Positions 34,228 through 44,644 of a stretch of DNA of 64,000 bases are shown piece by piece. The notes beneath the pieces are model-generated. The model ran no database searches. It was given only the letters and a program-made list of their open reading frames with translations, and was not told where the DNA came from. Within the stretch, counting starts at the first letter, position 1. The number at the start of each line of letters is the position of its first letter. The position numbers and the translations under genes are program-made. This DNA comes from Bathynomus jamesi (taxonomy: Eukaryota > Arthropoda > Malacostraca > Isopoda > Cirolanidae). Location: the NCBI GenBank assembly GCA_023014485.1, contig JAJOZX010009073.1:62001-126000 (forward strand), read 5' to 3'.

Positions 34228-35733
34228 GTGTTAGGGAAAGATAACTTTGTGTGGTGCACTGAGCCTCCCCAGCTTAGACGAAATGTGAGGCAAAACATTG
34301 TTCGTGAAGGTGGTGTTCATGAAAGTGTACCTACGCATGCTACATCTGCTACTTTCAGCTTCTTTATCACAGATGAAATTGTTGAATTGGTTCTCGATGC
34401 AACAAATCAAAAAGGTGGTGCTCTCTATGGTGAAAAATGGAAACAGCTGGATTCTATTGAGCTGATGGCATGGCTAGGACTTCATCTCAGATCTGGGCTG
34501 GACAAAGATAGCTTCCGCCCAGTTGATAAATTATTTGGTACTAAGACCGGTCCACCAATTTATCATGCTTCTATGAGCCGTGACCGTTTCAAAGAAATAA
34601 AAAGGTCAATAAGATTTGATAACATGACTACTCGTGCAGAACGAAGGAATGGTGAACAAGGCAAGTTGGCGCCTATGTTCGAAGTTTGGCAGAAGTTTAT
34701 TGAAGCATGTCAAATAAACTATAAAGCCAACACATATGTAACTGTGGATGAATCTCTACTCGCATTTTGAGGGAAATGCTCATTCAAAGTATACATGCCA
34801 TCTAAACCAGATAAGTATGGCATAAAGGTTTGGAGTATGGCTGATGTTAAGAATGGATATCTTCTAAATGGCCATATATACAGTGGAAAAGGTCCTGAAG
34901 GTCCAGAATGCCACCAAGCCCAAAGAGTTGTTCGAGATCTTACTTCAACTATTGTGAAGTCAGGAAGAAATGTTACCACTGACCTGTTTACTGATGTTGA
35001 CTTTGCCATAGAACTACTTGATAAAAATTTAACACTCTTAGGAACTATGAAGAAAAATAAGCGCCAAATACCTAAATCATTTCAAGCCTCAAATGATCGT
35101 CAGCACTATTCATCAAAGTTTGGCTTTAGTAGGGACCAGCATCTTATGATATGCAGCTATGTCCCAAAGGTAAGAAAGGCAGTTCTCTTATTAAGCACCA
35201 TGCATTTCGACCAAAAAAAGCAGCAGTAAGAACCTTTCAAACCTGATGTAATCCTAGATTACACTGCCACAAAAGGAGCTGTTGATCAATTAGACCAACT
35301 TATCAAAACTTACTCATGTAAGCGCATAACAAACAGATGGCCATTAGTTATCTTCTACTGGATGGTAGATGTTGCAGCTTACAATGCTAGTTGCTGTTTC
35401 ATGGAGAAAACCCCCGATGTGTATCGAGGGAATCAAAGGCGAAGGAAATTTCTGGCAGACTTAGCAGAACAGCTCTGCAAACCAGCAATCCAGAAACGTT
35501 TTGAGTCAGCTGGTAGATATTTGCCAAAGCATGTTAGAGCAATAGCATGTATGGAGGCATTTATGGATGAGGTAGAAGCAGCACCCCAGCCAAGGCCTAA
35601 TCCAGGAGGTAGGAAGAGATGTGGAAAGTGCCCGAGGAAGATGGATAAGAAGACAAGAAAGTCATGCAGAAAATGTGATGTGCCTCTTTGCGAAAGTCAC
35701 TCCAACTATGTATGTGATAACTGTGTACAGTAA
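34228..35733 (+). pseudogene. piggyBac transposase, two in-frame stops
   Basis: The DDE_Tnp_1_7 domain covers most of the frame: FFITDEIVELVLDATN near the start, LGLHLRSGLDKDS, MSRDRFKEIKRSIRFDN. The catalytic Asp residues lie in TVDESLLAF, TTDLFTDVDFAIELL and TKGAVDQLDQL. A Cys-rich C-terminal zinc finger follows (RCGKCPRKM...CRKCDVPLCESH...CDNC). TGA at 34768 replaces what is usually Arg after AF, and TAA at 35227 cuts the frame before the third Asp. Apart from these it is complete. The start is uncertain because a stop lies just upstream of the poly-Asp tract. Confidence 0.9.
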
Positions 35734-36605
35734 ACATTGTTTCATATATTCTATGTTTCTATTTCTTTCTATTCTATAATCTATATTGTGAATATAAAAA
35801 GTGTTTCTGAGTGCTGAATTCTTTAAGTTATAAAATTCTTAAATAAATGTAAAAAAAAAAAAAAAAAAAGAAAGACACACATGGTGAATTGGCTCTACGT
35901 GCCGTGTCCTGGGCAACATATGTACAAACTTTAGTATATATAAACTTAAGCATATGGCAGAAATTCACCATTGAAGTTTGGGGTCTGGGTGACCCCACAT
36001 AGTCTTCTTTGTTAGTCGGTCCCACCTAGCCCACGAAGGGTTAAATAAAAAAGTTCTATGATAGTTTTTGAGATATGGGCCCCCAAAATCTCAGGGGCCC
36101 CACTTTACCACCTAACTTTAATGGGCAATAACTCCCAAATATCTTGTCATACACCTATAAAACTATACATTTTTAGAATCATGAAGAGATCTATTAAATG
36201 ATATCACATTCAAATGTGTAGAACAATAATGAAAATCCTCCCCCTTTTTTATTTTTATTTTTGACCCCCACCCCTCTTAAACAGTGAAATTGAAATTTTT
36301 TTTTTCATTTATTAAACTTCCATTAATTGTTAAAAGATACAAACAATAAAAAACGTATCAAGTTGCAAGATATTTTAAAAATTATTGAAAAAATATGTAC
36401 ATTGTGAAATTTTGACATTTTTACACAGACTAAAATAGAGAACTACAAATGATATATTTACATCCTATGTATAACTCATATTCACGCAGTCTCTCTCTCT
36501 CAAATGTTCGTTAATTATGCTTATTTTTATTACCGATATGCTTATTTTGAGTCAAATCATATCTTATTTTTGAGATTTACCACTGTGTATTTTTAGTAAT
36601 GAAAA

Positions 36606-39494
36606 ATGGTTAGATACTGTGATGATCCTTTAAAAAAACATAAGAAAAAGATACACAAGGATATAAGAACCATCAGCCAATCACTTCATGATCAATGTAA
36701 ATGGAAACTACAAAGGAATACCATACTATGTAGCAACTGTAGAAAATTATTGACCCAGAGACCAGAGTTGCTATCAACATCAGAAAGTGATGAATATGAT
36801 CGAAGTATATCAAGTAATGCCAAAGAAGAGGTTTCTCAAATTCTAGAAAGTCTTGCTGTGACTCCAGTGAAGAAGCATAAGTATTTAATGATAGGTACTT
36901 TTTATATTTATAATTTTTTATTTATATTATTTATTTATAATGCATTTACTTTCAAGACAGTTTTTCTGCAACATATTAATTATTATTGTCCATATATATC
37001 AAATGTAGTCAAATATTTATTAATTAAAAAATTTCAGATGGTTTGGGTTCCTCAAGAAAAGATGCAAATGCTCTTCAAACAATAGAAAAAGCACGTCGTT
37101 CTTTAAAACGAAAGCTAGAAACAAGTTTAGAAACTGAGATCCCAAGCCCATCAAAAGCTACAAAGTTGGATCATGAAACTCAAAGGTATGAATTTTAAAA
37201 TGATACGCTATTATTAAGTAGGAATATACCTAACCTAAAACTGAAGCATAAAAACAAAATGTAGGTATTCACCTTTGATAGTAGAAACTAGAAGCACAAC
37301 TCCCTAAAGATTGGAGATCAATGAGGGCCCATTAAATCATTTGGAATACATCTGGTCACAAACTAAAATGATACAGGGTTTTGATAATATTTGGTCACAA
37401 AATAATTTTTGGTTTAATTTGACTCTATCTCAAAGAATGCTCATTTTGTTACGCTTGAAATCAATATTATAATCCAAAAAATTTAATATGCACATGTAAT
37501 GTATTGTTTATAGCTATTATACATTCATGAATTTGTTTCAGGTCAATGATTCATCTCATGAATGAACTGGTGGAAGCTTTCCATTCTACTGACAGTTATG
37601 AGAGGAAACTCAAAATATTGACATTATCTCCATTTACCATATCACAAACTATAAATCTATTTCAGACAACTGAATATTTAGTTAAGAAAAGCAGAAATAT
37701 AAAAAAACAACTTGGAATTATTCCTGAAATTGAACTCATGTCAAAAGGAAAAGTAATAACTAAAGGTACTAAAGATTTTGTTCAGAAATTTTTCGAATCA
37801 GATGAAATTAGTCATTTGTGCCCAGGTACAAAAGAGTGCCTGAGTATCAGAAATGAAAGTGGGTACAAAGAATCTGTGCAGAAAAGACTGGTGTTAATGA
37901 ATCTGAAAGAAACTTTTAGTCTCTATAAAAATAATCCAGATAGTCCCCAAATTGGCTTCTCTAGTTTTGCCAGCCTTTGCCCCAGACATTGTGTTTTAGC
38001 TGGAGCTGCTGGTACCCATTCTGTGTGTGTATGTACATACCACCAGAATGCCAAAATACAATTCTCAGCTTTGGGTATCAAAGGGTTGGAATAAACAACT
38101 CTTATGGAGAAAGCAGTGTGTGATGTCAACAACAGGAATTGCATGATGCAAATATGTAATCTCTGTCCAAAAGAACAAGCTATTAAGAATTTTTTGCTCA
38201 CTTTTCAAAGTGTTAACAATCCTGAATGTGAGGAAATAAAATACAAACAATGGGTTACTATAGATCGATGCAATATGGTTGAAAAACAGAATCTCTAGAT
38301 GATTTTATAAATTCATTAAGCACAAAAACTGTCAAATTGACACATCATCACTTTATAACAAAGAATCAGAGTGCATTTCTAAAAAACTTGAATAATAATT
38401 TAAATAGCCATACAGCTGTAGTTCTTGGTGACTTTTCAGAAAACTACTCATTTGTAGTACAGGATGCAGCCCAAGGTTTTCATTGGGAAAATACCCAATG
38501 CACAGTGCATCCCTTTGTGTTATATTATAAGGAACCAGAAAGTAATGAAACAAAACATTCAAGTTATTGTTTTTTATCTCCAAATATAAAACATAACACA
38601 ACAATGGTTTACACTTTTTAAATACACTCATACCTATTTATTAGAAAATCCCACCTTCATATCAAAAAATTACATTATTTTACTGACAGATGTGCAGGAC
38701 AATATAAAAATCATTTCAACTTTGTTAACATTTGTAAACATGAAGATTTTGGGTTGGAATGTGAGTGGCATTTCTTTGCCACAAGCCATGGTAAGAGCGC
38801 TTGTGATGGGATTGGGGATACAGTGAAAAGATCTGTAGCCAGAGTGAGTATGCAGAGAACATTCGCAAATCAAATATTAACACCAAAAGACATGTTTGAA
38901 TTTTGTTCAAACAATATAAGTGACAGCATAAATTTTTTTTTAATAAATTCTGAAGAAATTGAAGCCATGGAAAAATTTTTAAATGACAGATATAAAAAAA
39001 GTATGCAGCTAACAGGAACACAAAAATTCTACAGATTTGTACCTATTAATGCAAATAACATAAAAGCATTTGAATTTTCTTCTGATGAAGTTGGTGAAGT
39101 GAGGATTATAAGCAAAGCTTTTCTGAGTGAAGATAATATTGAAGTTAATCCGAAAATAGGAGAGTACATAGTTTGTACTTACAATGATCAGAAATGGTTG
39201 GGATTTGTACATTCCTATAATGAGGAATTTGATGACTTTGAGGTTAGCTTTTTGCACCCATCAGGATATAGTGTTTACTATTACTTTCCACAAATCAGAG
39301 ATACATGCCACATATCAAGAGATAAAATTTTAGGTTTATTAAGCACACCAACTTTAAAGCCAGGAACAATGCATATTCAATATGTTTTCCCAGAAAATGA
39401 GTTGAAAAAACTCATGCAATTATTAATTATGAATGAACTTGATGTAATATGTGTGTTCAATTTGTATTTTTGCTGTTTATTTTCATTCATGTAA
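36606..39494 (+). pseudogene. Copy 1 transposase gene, three exons, broken in exon 3
   Basis: Exon 1 (36606-36894; CSNCRKLL zinc-like pair) ends at donor G|GTACTT. Exon 2 (37038-37185) follows acceptor TTTCAG and ends AAAG|GTATG. Exon 3 starts at 37542. Phases (1, then 2) rejoin cleanly. Exon 3 has CPGTKECLSI, SFASLCPRHCVLAGAAGTHS, then LGDFSENYSFVVQDAAQGFH, YFTDRCAGQYKNHFNF and WHFFATSHGKSACDGIGDTV. I read D in GDFSEN, D in FTDRC and D/E in the HGK block as candidate catalytic residues. A C-terminal barrel-like segment (IGEYIVCTYNDQKWLGFVHS) ends it. Stops at 38092 and 38296 and a shift near 38620 disable it. The superfamily is not firmly recognised; it is Sola-like. Confidence 0.7.
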
Positions 39495-40071
39495 ATATAT
39501 CATTTGTAGTTCTCTAGTTTAGTCTACAGGCATAAAAATGTCAAAATTTCACAATGTACATATTTTTTCAATAATTTTTAAAATATCTTGCAACTTGATA
39601 CCCACATTTTTTATTGTTTGTATCTTTTAACAATTAATGGAAGTGTAATATATGAATTTTTTTTTTTATTTCACTCTCTAGGGTGGGTGGGGGTAAAAAA
39701 AATAAAAATAAAAGGGGGGGGGGGAGAATTTTTAGTATTCTTCTACACATTTGAATGTGGTATCATTTTATAGATCTCTTCATGCTGATTCTAAAAATGT
39801 ATAGTTTTATAGGTCTACAACAAAATGTTTGGAAGTTATTACCCATTAAAGTTAGGTGATAAAGTGTGGCCCCATATCTCAAAAACCATGGGTCATAGAA
39901 CTTTTTTATTTGAACCAGTGAAATCAGCACCCGGAAGAACCCCATATGTTAATTTTCATCAAAATCCAAGTCAGAGTGGTGACATGCACTGGGTGATCTC
40001 TCCTGGAATGCCCCTTTTCTTTGCAGAAATTCACAGTACATGCTGTAGCTATGTATGGTACTTAGTAGAAA

Positions 40072-40427
40072 ATGGCAACTAAATGTAAAGACTATACCTA
40101 TCATTGCTGTAACCCATTCAAAACACAAAAAAGTTATTGGGAGTGCTTTGAGATCAATCCCAAATCATGTTATTCAAAATAATGATCCTGTACATGGCTT
40201 AAGTCATTCATCAAAAGTTTGTACAAACTGTTTGAAGAAAATCAATAAAAATGATGAAACAACAGTTATTCAGCAAGAAAGTTCAGGAAATGATACTTGT
40301 ACACCTGAACGTTCATCATAAAAATCTTTATCTAAGTGCATGAATGTTCAAGAAGCATACTTTGAAAGAGAGCAGCTAGACAAGACTCTTGAACAGCTTG
40401 ATGTCACCCCAATAAAATTATTAAGTG
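40072..40427 (+). pseudogene. Copy 2 transposase exon 1
   Basis: Begins MATKCKDYTYHCCNPFKTHK at 40072, matching the start of copy 1 (RYCDDPLKKHKKKIH). VCTNCLKKINKNDETT matches the CSNCRKLL pair, and LEQLDVTPIKLLS aligns with LESLAVTPVKKHKY right before the splice donor. One in-frame stop lies at 40319. The donor is near 40427, and the next exon is 16.7 kb away. Confidence 0.65.
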
Positions 40428-40475
40428 TACATTCTATACTTTTATAATTCCATTGTTCTATACTATATATATATA

Positions 40476-41023
40476 CACCAGGTGTCTGAGAATTATCTGT
40501 ACAATTTTTGGCTGTTATTAAAAGTCAACCATGAAGTGTAGAAATTCCAGTGTTGTCCCATTTTACAGAGAAACTCATTAAGTTTTTTCTTTTTTGTATG
40601 CGGGTGACAGACATTAATGATTTAAAAGCAAGAATCACAGCTGCTATTGAGCGAATTGATGTGGATATGCTGCAGCTACATGGCAACATTTGGATTATCG
40701 ATTGGATGTTTTGCGAATCACTGATGGTGCACATATCGAATGTTTGTAACAACGTTACTTTAATAAAAGAAACTTTTGAAAATACAGATTCCAAATAATC
40801 TTGTTTAAGAATTTTACGTGTGTTATCAAGAATTTTATTAAAAGATGAAATTGTACAGATAATTTTCAGACACACTGGAATTTCTAAAAAACTTGTCAAA
40901 ACTTGGTATCAGAAAAAACTTAATGAGATTCTCTGTAAAATGGGACAACACTGGAATTTCTACACTTCATGGTTGACTTTTAATAACAGCCAAAACTTGT
41001 ACAGATAATTCTCGGACACCCTG
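40476..41023 (+). mobile_element. mariner-family element with long fold-back ends
   Basis: The left end CAGGTGTCTGAGAATTATC and, inverted, the right end CAGGGTGTCCGAGAATTATC begin inverted repeats of about 110 bp that include TTTTAATAACAGCC and CACTTCATGG. TA flanks both ends. The centre (40600-40740) encodes the transposase tail: DLKARITAAIERIDVDML, then, one frame over, WQHLDYRLDVLRITDGAHIE. The catalytic part is deleted. Confidence 0.8.
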
Positions 41024-41092
41024 TATATATAGCAGGTGGGCCAGAAAACTATTACCCAAATTTTGAAAAAATATTGTGGCTCACCCTGTATA

Positions 41093-41366
41093 TTGATCTT
41101 ATTGCTGAGGCTGTATGTTGTACCCATACTTTTACTCTTCCAAACGCTAGCTTTGAATCTAGATTCAACATCCCAGGAGTAAAGGTACAGGCTCACAACT
41201 GGAGGGATGTATCAGAATATGGTGCTCAATTGAAAGGCAAAGTCAGCAACTGATACTTTCATGTAGCTGATGAGAAAGCTTTTAACAGTGGCTGTATCCT
41301 CTAGTGTGGGACACATCAATGTGAAGAAGAGGCAATGTCAAACCGAAACATCAATACACTGGTGGC
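41093..41366 (+). other. Unrecognised coding-like segment, left part
   Basis: Plus-strand reading LPNASFESRFNIPGVKVQAH, then NWRDVSEYGAQLKGKVSN, with a stop and then VADEKAFNSGC and QCEEEAMSNRNINTLVA. After element A is removed at its 8-bp duplication, the frame continues at 44425. I do not recognise the protein; it may be the 5' region of the LINE or an unrelated gene fragment. Confidence 0.4.
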
Positions 41367-44300
41367 TAGGGTGCATTAAACGCCCCATGATTTTCAAAAA
41401 GTTGTTGGATTTTAATGTCTATTCCCTCAAATGTTACACTTGTTGGTAGAAGTATGTATGCAAAAAATAAATCAAATCGGAGGTGGTCCTGGGTGGCCAC
41501 CGGCCACTTTTATATATTTAGTAGTGATGCACCGAATATTTGGCAAATATTCGGTATTACTTATAATACTAATATACAAATATTCGGTATTACTATACTT
41601 ACATTGATTGAAAGTTGAAAATGTATAAAACACAACGCCAATGTCACTACTCCAACTTTGCTCGTTTCCGCAAATTTGGCCTCGCTTTGCGGTCACATTC
41701 AACCACTTGAAGAAGATTTTGGAAGTGGTCTTCTCCTCTTGCAGCTGAGACAAAATCAGTTGTGAGCTTTACTGCTCTCTCCGCAGGGTCATTCACAACA
41801 TTTAACCCATCCACAATGGACTTGGCTGCCTTGAAGTGGTCATTGTTCTGCCAATTGTCAACATCCTCTGTTAGGAAGGTCATATCCAGGTGAAGAAGGT
41901 TCACTGTAAACCACGAGTCCTCGTTCACAAGATCAGCCAGGGTTGTCGCTTCTGTAATTTTTGGAAATGACGGTTTGCCATATCCAGAACCGTAGCGGTG
42001 TTTTGGAGTGCTTGGCATTTCATCTGGTTGTATGGCCAGTAACACATCTGCAAGGGCACGACGCTCCTTTTGAGGTACTGCATTGCTGAACAGTGCCAAA
42101 ACAACCAGTTCTGGGGTTAAATACCACAAATGTCTATCAAAGGCTTTCACAGCGCTGACTGAAATGATTGAGTTGACAGCTTTATAGTTGAGCAGAGTCT
42201 TGTATAAGCACAAATCAAACCATGGGGCATTTGAAGCAGACTGACATATGAGCCACCAATCACAATAAATATAAACAACAAAAATAACAAACTCCTTCAG
42301 TTTTTCCTGTTGATGTTGTGTTGTTACAGTTCCTCGAGGTAGTACAGAAATTTGCTCTTCAAGTAGGCATATTTTGATGGAATAAAGAATCTTTGACATC
42401 CACCTTGCTTTATGCATGGCCCCAGGTCTGTGGAGTGTTCCTTGTTTTGTGACATCATCATCGAGGACTACCTGGCAGAGTTGTGCCATTTCCTTGTAGT
42501 CTTCCCTACAGTATGAAGCGCTTGTGCGGATTGTGCTTAAAACCTTGTTTTTGCAGGATAAAAGCAGTTGTTGTGCATCGTCATTGTACATTGAAATGTC
42601 AATTTTGGTTAAACTTTCATCCTTTGCATGCGATATGCATTCCCAATTCTTCTGGAATCTTTGGAACAAAGATGCTTCTGGAGACTTTGATGTCTCAATT
42701 TTGAGAGCGTCAAACACATGATCCAGGATTACCTCTCCAACATGATGGCGACATGTACACCACAGAAGAGCACGGTCCAGTTTTGATTGAATGGTAACAC
42801 AGGCAGCTGTAACGTGTCCAGTGTTTGATGCTGTTGTGTCAAAACATAAGTTGACAACTGACTGTTTGCACTTCCATGAATGTAGAAACGTGTAAGTGTG
42901 CTCGGCAATGATGTCACCTGATGACATATCACTTCCACGAGGATATCTAGCCACTCCCAGTAGCTTTACATCAGTGGCATTCCCAACCAACACTGGCAAT
43001 CTTTCTTCCTTGCCATTCTTGTTTGTGAGCGTATGCATCTGCTTGCCATCCCAGTGAAGTGTTGCAGCTGTTGGGGCGATCCAATTTTCTCGAATATCTT
43101 TGGCGATAGCACTTGTTATTGATCGTCGAGCCTTATCAGCAGTTGAATACGACTTGGCCACACGACGTGGATCACCTCCTGCCTCTTGAATTACAGCTTC
43201 GGTGAGCACAGCCTGTTGAACAGGAGTTATGTTTAGTCGAGTAGCAACAGACACGACTGAAGGCCTTTTCAGAATATCATGAGGAATAAAGGCAGACGTA
43301 CCTGCATATGTTGATCTGTGGTGACTACGCTTCCTTTGAAGCTCTGGAATCGCCTCTTCTTCAGTTTCTTCCAAGCTATCTGCAGAGGCACTATCATCAG
43401 AGCATACAGAACTTTTCATCTCTTGTACACTGGATGATTCATGACGTTCTCGTCTTGAAGCTTCCGCTAAGATGCGTTTTTCTTTTCTACGATCTTTATC
43501 AGCTTTCTTCTTGTCAACACTACCAAATGAGGCTACTCTGTCAGATTTCATTGACTCTAAACATGCTCTATCTTCCTCATTCTTAATGTTTGTCATTGCA
43601 TCTTTTGTCCATACACCAAAGGTCTTATCAAGACGTTCATTCATGGATTGCAACTTAGCCAAAGTGTTTGGAGATTCTCTGCGAGAAACAGGTATTTGAC
43701 GCAATTTGTTATTGTCATTAAGAAGGTCAAGTATTAGTTTGCAGCATTGATGGTCTGAAAGCGTAGGAATATTTGCTTTAGTGTAGAATGTTTTCAGCTG
43801 GATAAGGACTATGCTGGCAGATTTCCATTTGAGTGGCTGTGTTTGTTTGCCTTCACATATTTCTTTCTGGATGTGCCACATCACGCATCGAAGAACCTGC
43901 CGGCAAGTTGGGAGGCGGACTCCTGTCAATGTACCATCTCCTTCTGTAAGAGCATTGCCAAGACCAAAAATGGCACTTGCTAATCTGGTCTTCTTAGCTT
44001 CCATTGTTACAGCTTCCATTGTTTCTGAAAGACAATAAAAGATATTATTAGACTATAAGTGAAGTTTCGTTTATGGTACATGTTTTATGTAAATCACCCC
44101 TTTAGGGTGCATCAAACGCCCTTAGGTTCTTGGATTTTAATGTCTATTCTCTCAAATGTTATGTAAATCACCCCTTAGCAACTCTATATTAAAAGAAACA
44201 ATGTAAGTAGTCAACTGGTTGGTAAATAAAAAAAATAGATATTTTTACATAGCGCAGCCCCCGAAAATTGCCGCGAAAATATAAAAGTGACCGGTGGCCA

Positions 44301-44416
44301 CCCAGGACCACCTCCGATTTAATTAATGTTTGGCATACACACTTCTAGCAACAAGTGTAACATTTGAGAGAATAGACATTAAAATCCAAGAACCTAAGGG
44401 CGTTTGATGCACCCTA
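41367..44416 (-). mobile_element. TAGGGTG-family DNA transposon, element A (intact ends and ORF)
   Basis: A 3050-bp element with a perfect 8-bp duplication CTGGTGGC (41359-41366 and 44417-44424). The ends TAGGGTGCATTAAACGCC and, inverted, TAGGGTGCATCAAACGCC head inverted repeats of about 155 bp (through CACTTTTATAT). A 60-bp extra copy of the end, in left-end orientation, lies at 44103-44165, so the right end alone folds back. It encodes one unbroken 790-residue protein on the minus strand. Intact duplication, ends and ORF point to recent activity. Confidence 0.9.
41647..44019 (-). CDS. Transposase of element A, hAT-like but divergent
   Basis: An intact single-exon frame of 790 residues. Residues 1-310 are mostly helical with a charged Ser/Glu/Lys segment at 165-235. 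HWDGKQM puts an Asp at 324, CFDTTASNTG an Asp at 394, CRHHVGEVIL gives C423-x2-H426, KARWMSKILYSIK at 537-549, HLWYLTPELVVLALFS at 630-645, and NDPAERAVKL a Glu at 747. The 70-residue D-D spacing, the (C/D)xxH motif after the second Asp and the distant Glu match what I know of hAT transposases such as Hermes. The dimerisation block typical of hAT (SERLFS) is absent. Probable role: cutting at the TAGGGTG ends and inserting with 8-bp staggering. Element B encodes a decayed relative. Confidence 0.75.
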   Translation of the reverse strand: MEAVTMEAKKTRLASAIFGLGNALTEGDGTLTGVRLPTCRQVLRCVMWHIQKEICEGKQTQPLKWKSASIVLIQLKTFYTKANIPTLSDHQCCKLILDLLNDNNKLRQIPVSRRESPNTLAKLQSMNERLDKTFGVWTKDAMTNIKNEEDRACLESMKSDRVASFGSVDKKKADKDRRKEKRILAEASRRERHESSSVQEMKSSVCSDDSASADSLEETEEEAIPELQRKRSHHRSTYAGTSAFIPHDILKRPSVVSVATRLNITPVQQAVLTEAVIQEAGGDPRRVAKSYSTADKARRSITSAIAKDIRENWIAPTAATLHWDGKQMHTLTNKNGKEERLPVLVGNATDVKLLGVARYPRGSDMSSGDIIAEHTYTFLHSWKCKQSVVNLCFDTTASNTGHVTAACVTIQSKLDRALLWCTCRHHVGEVILDHVFDALKIETSKSPEASLFQRFQKNWECISHAKDESLTKIDISMYNDDAQQLLLSCKNKVLSTIRTSASYCREDYKEMAQLCQVVLDDDVTKQGTLHRPGAMHKARWMSKILYSIKICLLEEQISVLPRGTVTTQHQQEKLKEFVIFVVYIYCDWWLICQSASNAPWFDLCLYKTLLNYKAVNSIISVSAVKAFDRHLWYLTPELVVLALFSNAVPQKERRALADVLLAIQPDEMPSTPKHRYGSGYGKPSFPKITEATTLADLVNEDSWFTVNLLHLDMTFLTEDVDNWQNNDHFKAAKSIVDGLNVVNDPAERAVKLTTDFVSAARGEDHFQNLLQVVECDRKARPNLRKRAKLE

Positions 44417-44423
44417 CTGGTGG

Positions 44424-44644
44424 CCAAACTTCCTCAAATCTCTGTGCAGCAGGCCATCTACAGTTGGCCAGAATGGCAGTCGATGGCCTGTTGTGTGGCA
44501 CAGTCAGAGTGCCAATCAGCTCCTGGGGGCAGACCTATGACAGCGTGCTATTTTTTCATTTATGGGGAGCAATTGTGTGCTCCCTGGACTACTCTTACTC
44601 TCCAGCAACATTAAGACTAATCCAGGCCCCACTACAACTTACAC
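44424..44644 (+). other. Unrecognised coding-like segment, right part
   Basis: Continues the segment at 41093-41366 after element A: KLPQISVQQAIYSWPEWQSM, then CCVAQSECQSAPGGRPMTA, then FFIYGEQLCAPWTTL and a stop. It precedes the LINE endonuclease frame at 44645. Not recognised. Confidence 0.4.

Larger units (their letters stand above)
33907..36040 (+). mobile_element. piggyBac element, near full length
   Basis: Flanked by TTAA (33903-33906 and 36041-36044). The ends CCCTTCGTGGGCTGATGGGG and, inverted, CCCTTCGTGGGCTAGGTGGG match. It holds a full transposase frame with two stops. The matching right arm of copy 1 (CACTGGTTCAAATAAAAAAG at 39898-39918, read inverted) shows the pre-insertion sequence. 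Confidence 0.9.
33792..40014 (+). mobile_element. GGGnCATTCC-family DNA transposon, copy 1 (best preserved)
   Basis: The ends GGGGCATTCCAGGACAAATC (33792) and, inverted, GGGGCATTCCAGGAGAGATC (from 40014) start inverted repeats of about 520 bp, excluding the piggyBac inserted in the left one. The flank is TTTT on both sides (33788-33791 and 40015-40018), consistent with but not proof of a 4-bp duplication. It encodes a three-exon transposase (36606-39494). It lies in the left end of copy 2. Confidence 0.8.

Noticed and set aside
42483..43699. Plus-strand frames opposite the element A transposase
   Set aside because: Short shadows of the intact 790-residue minus-strand frame.
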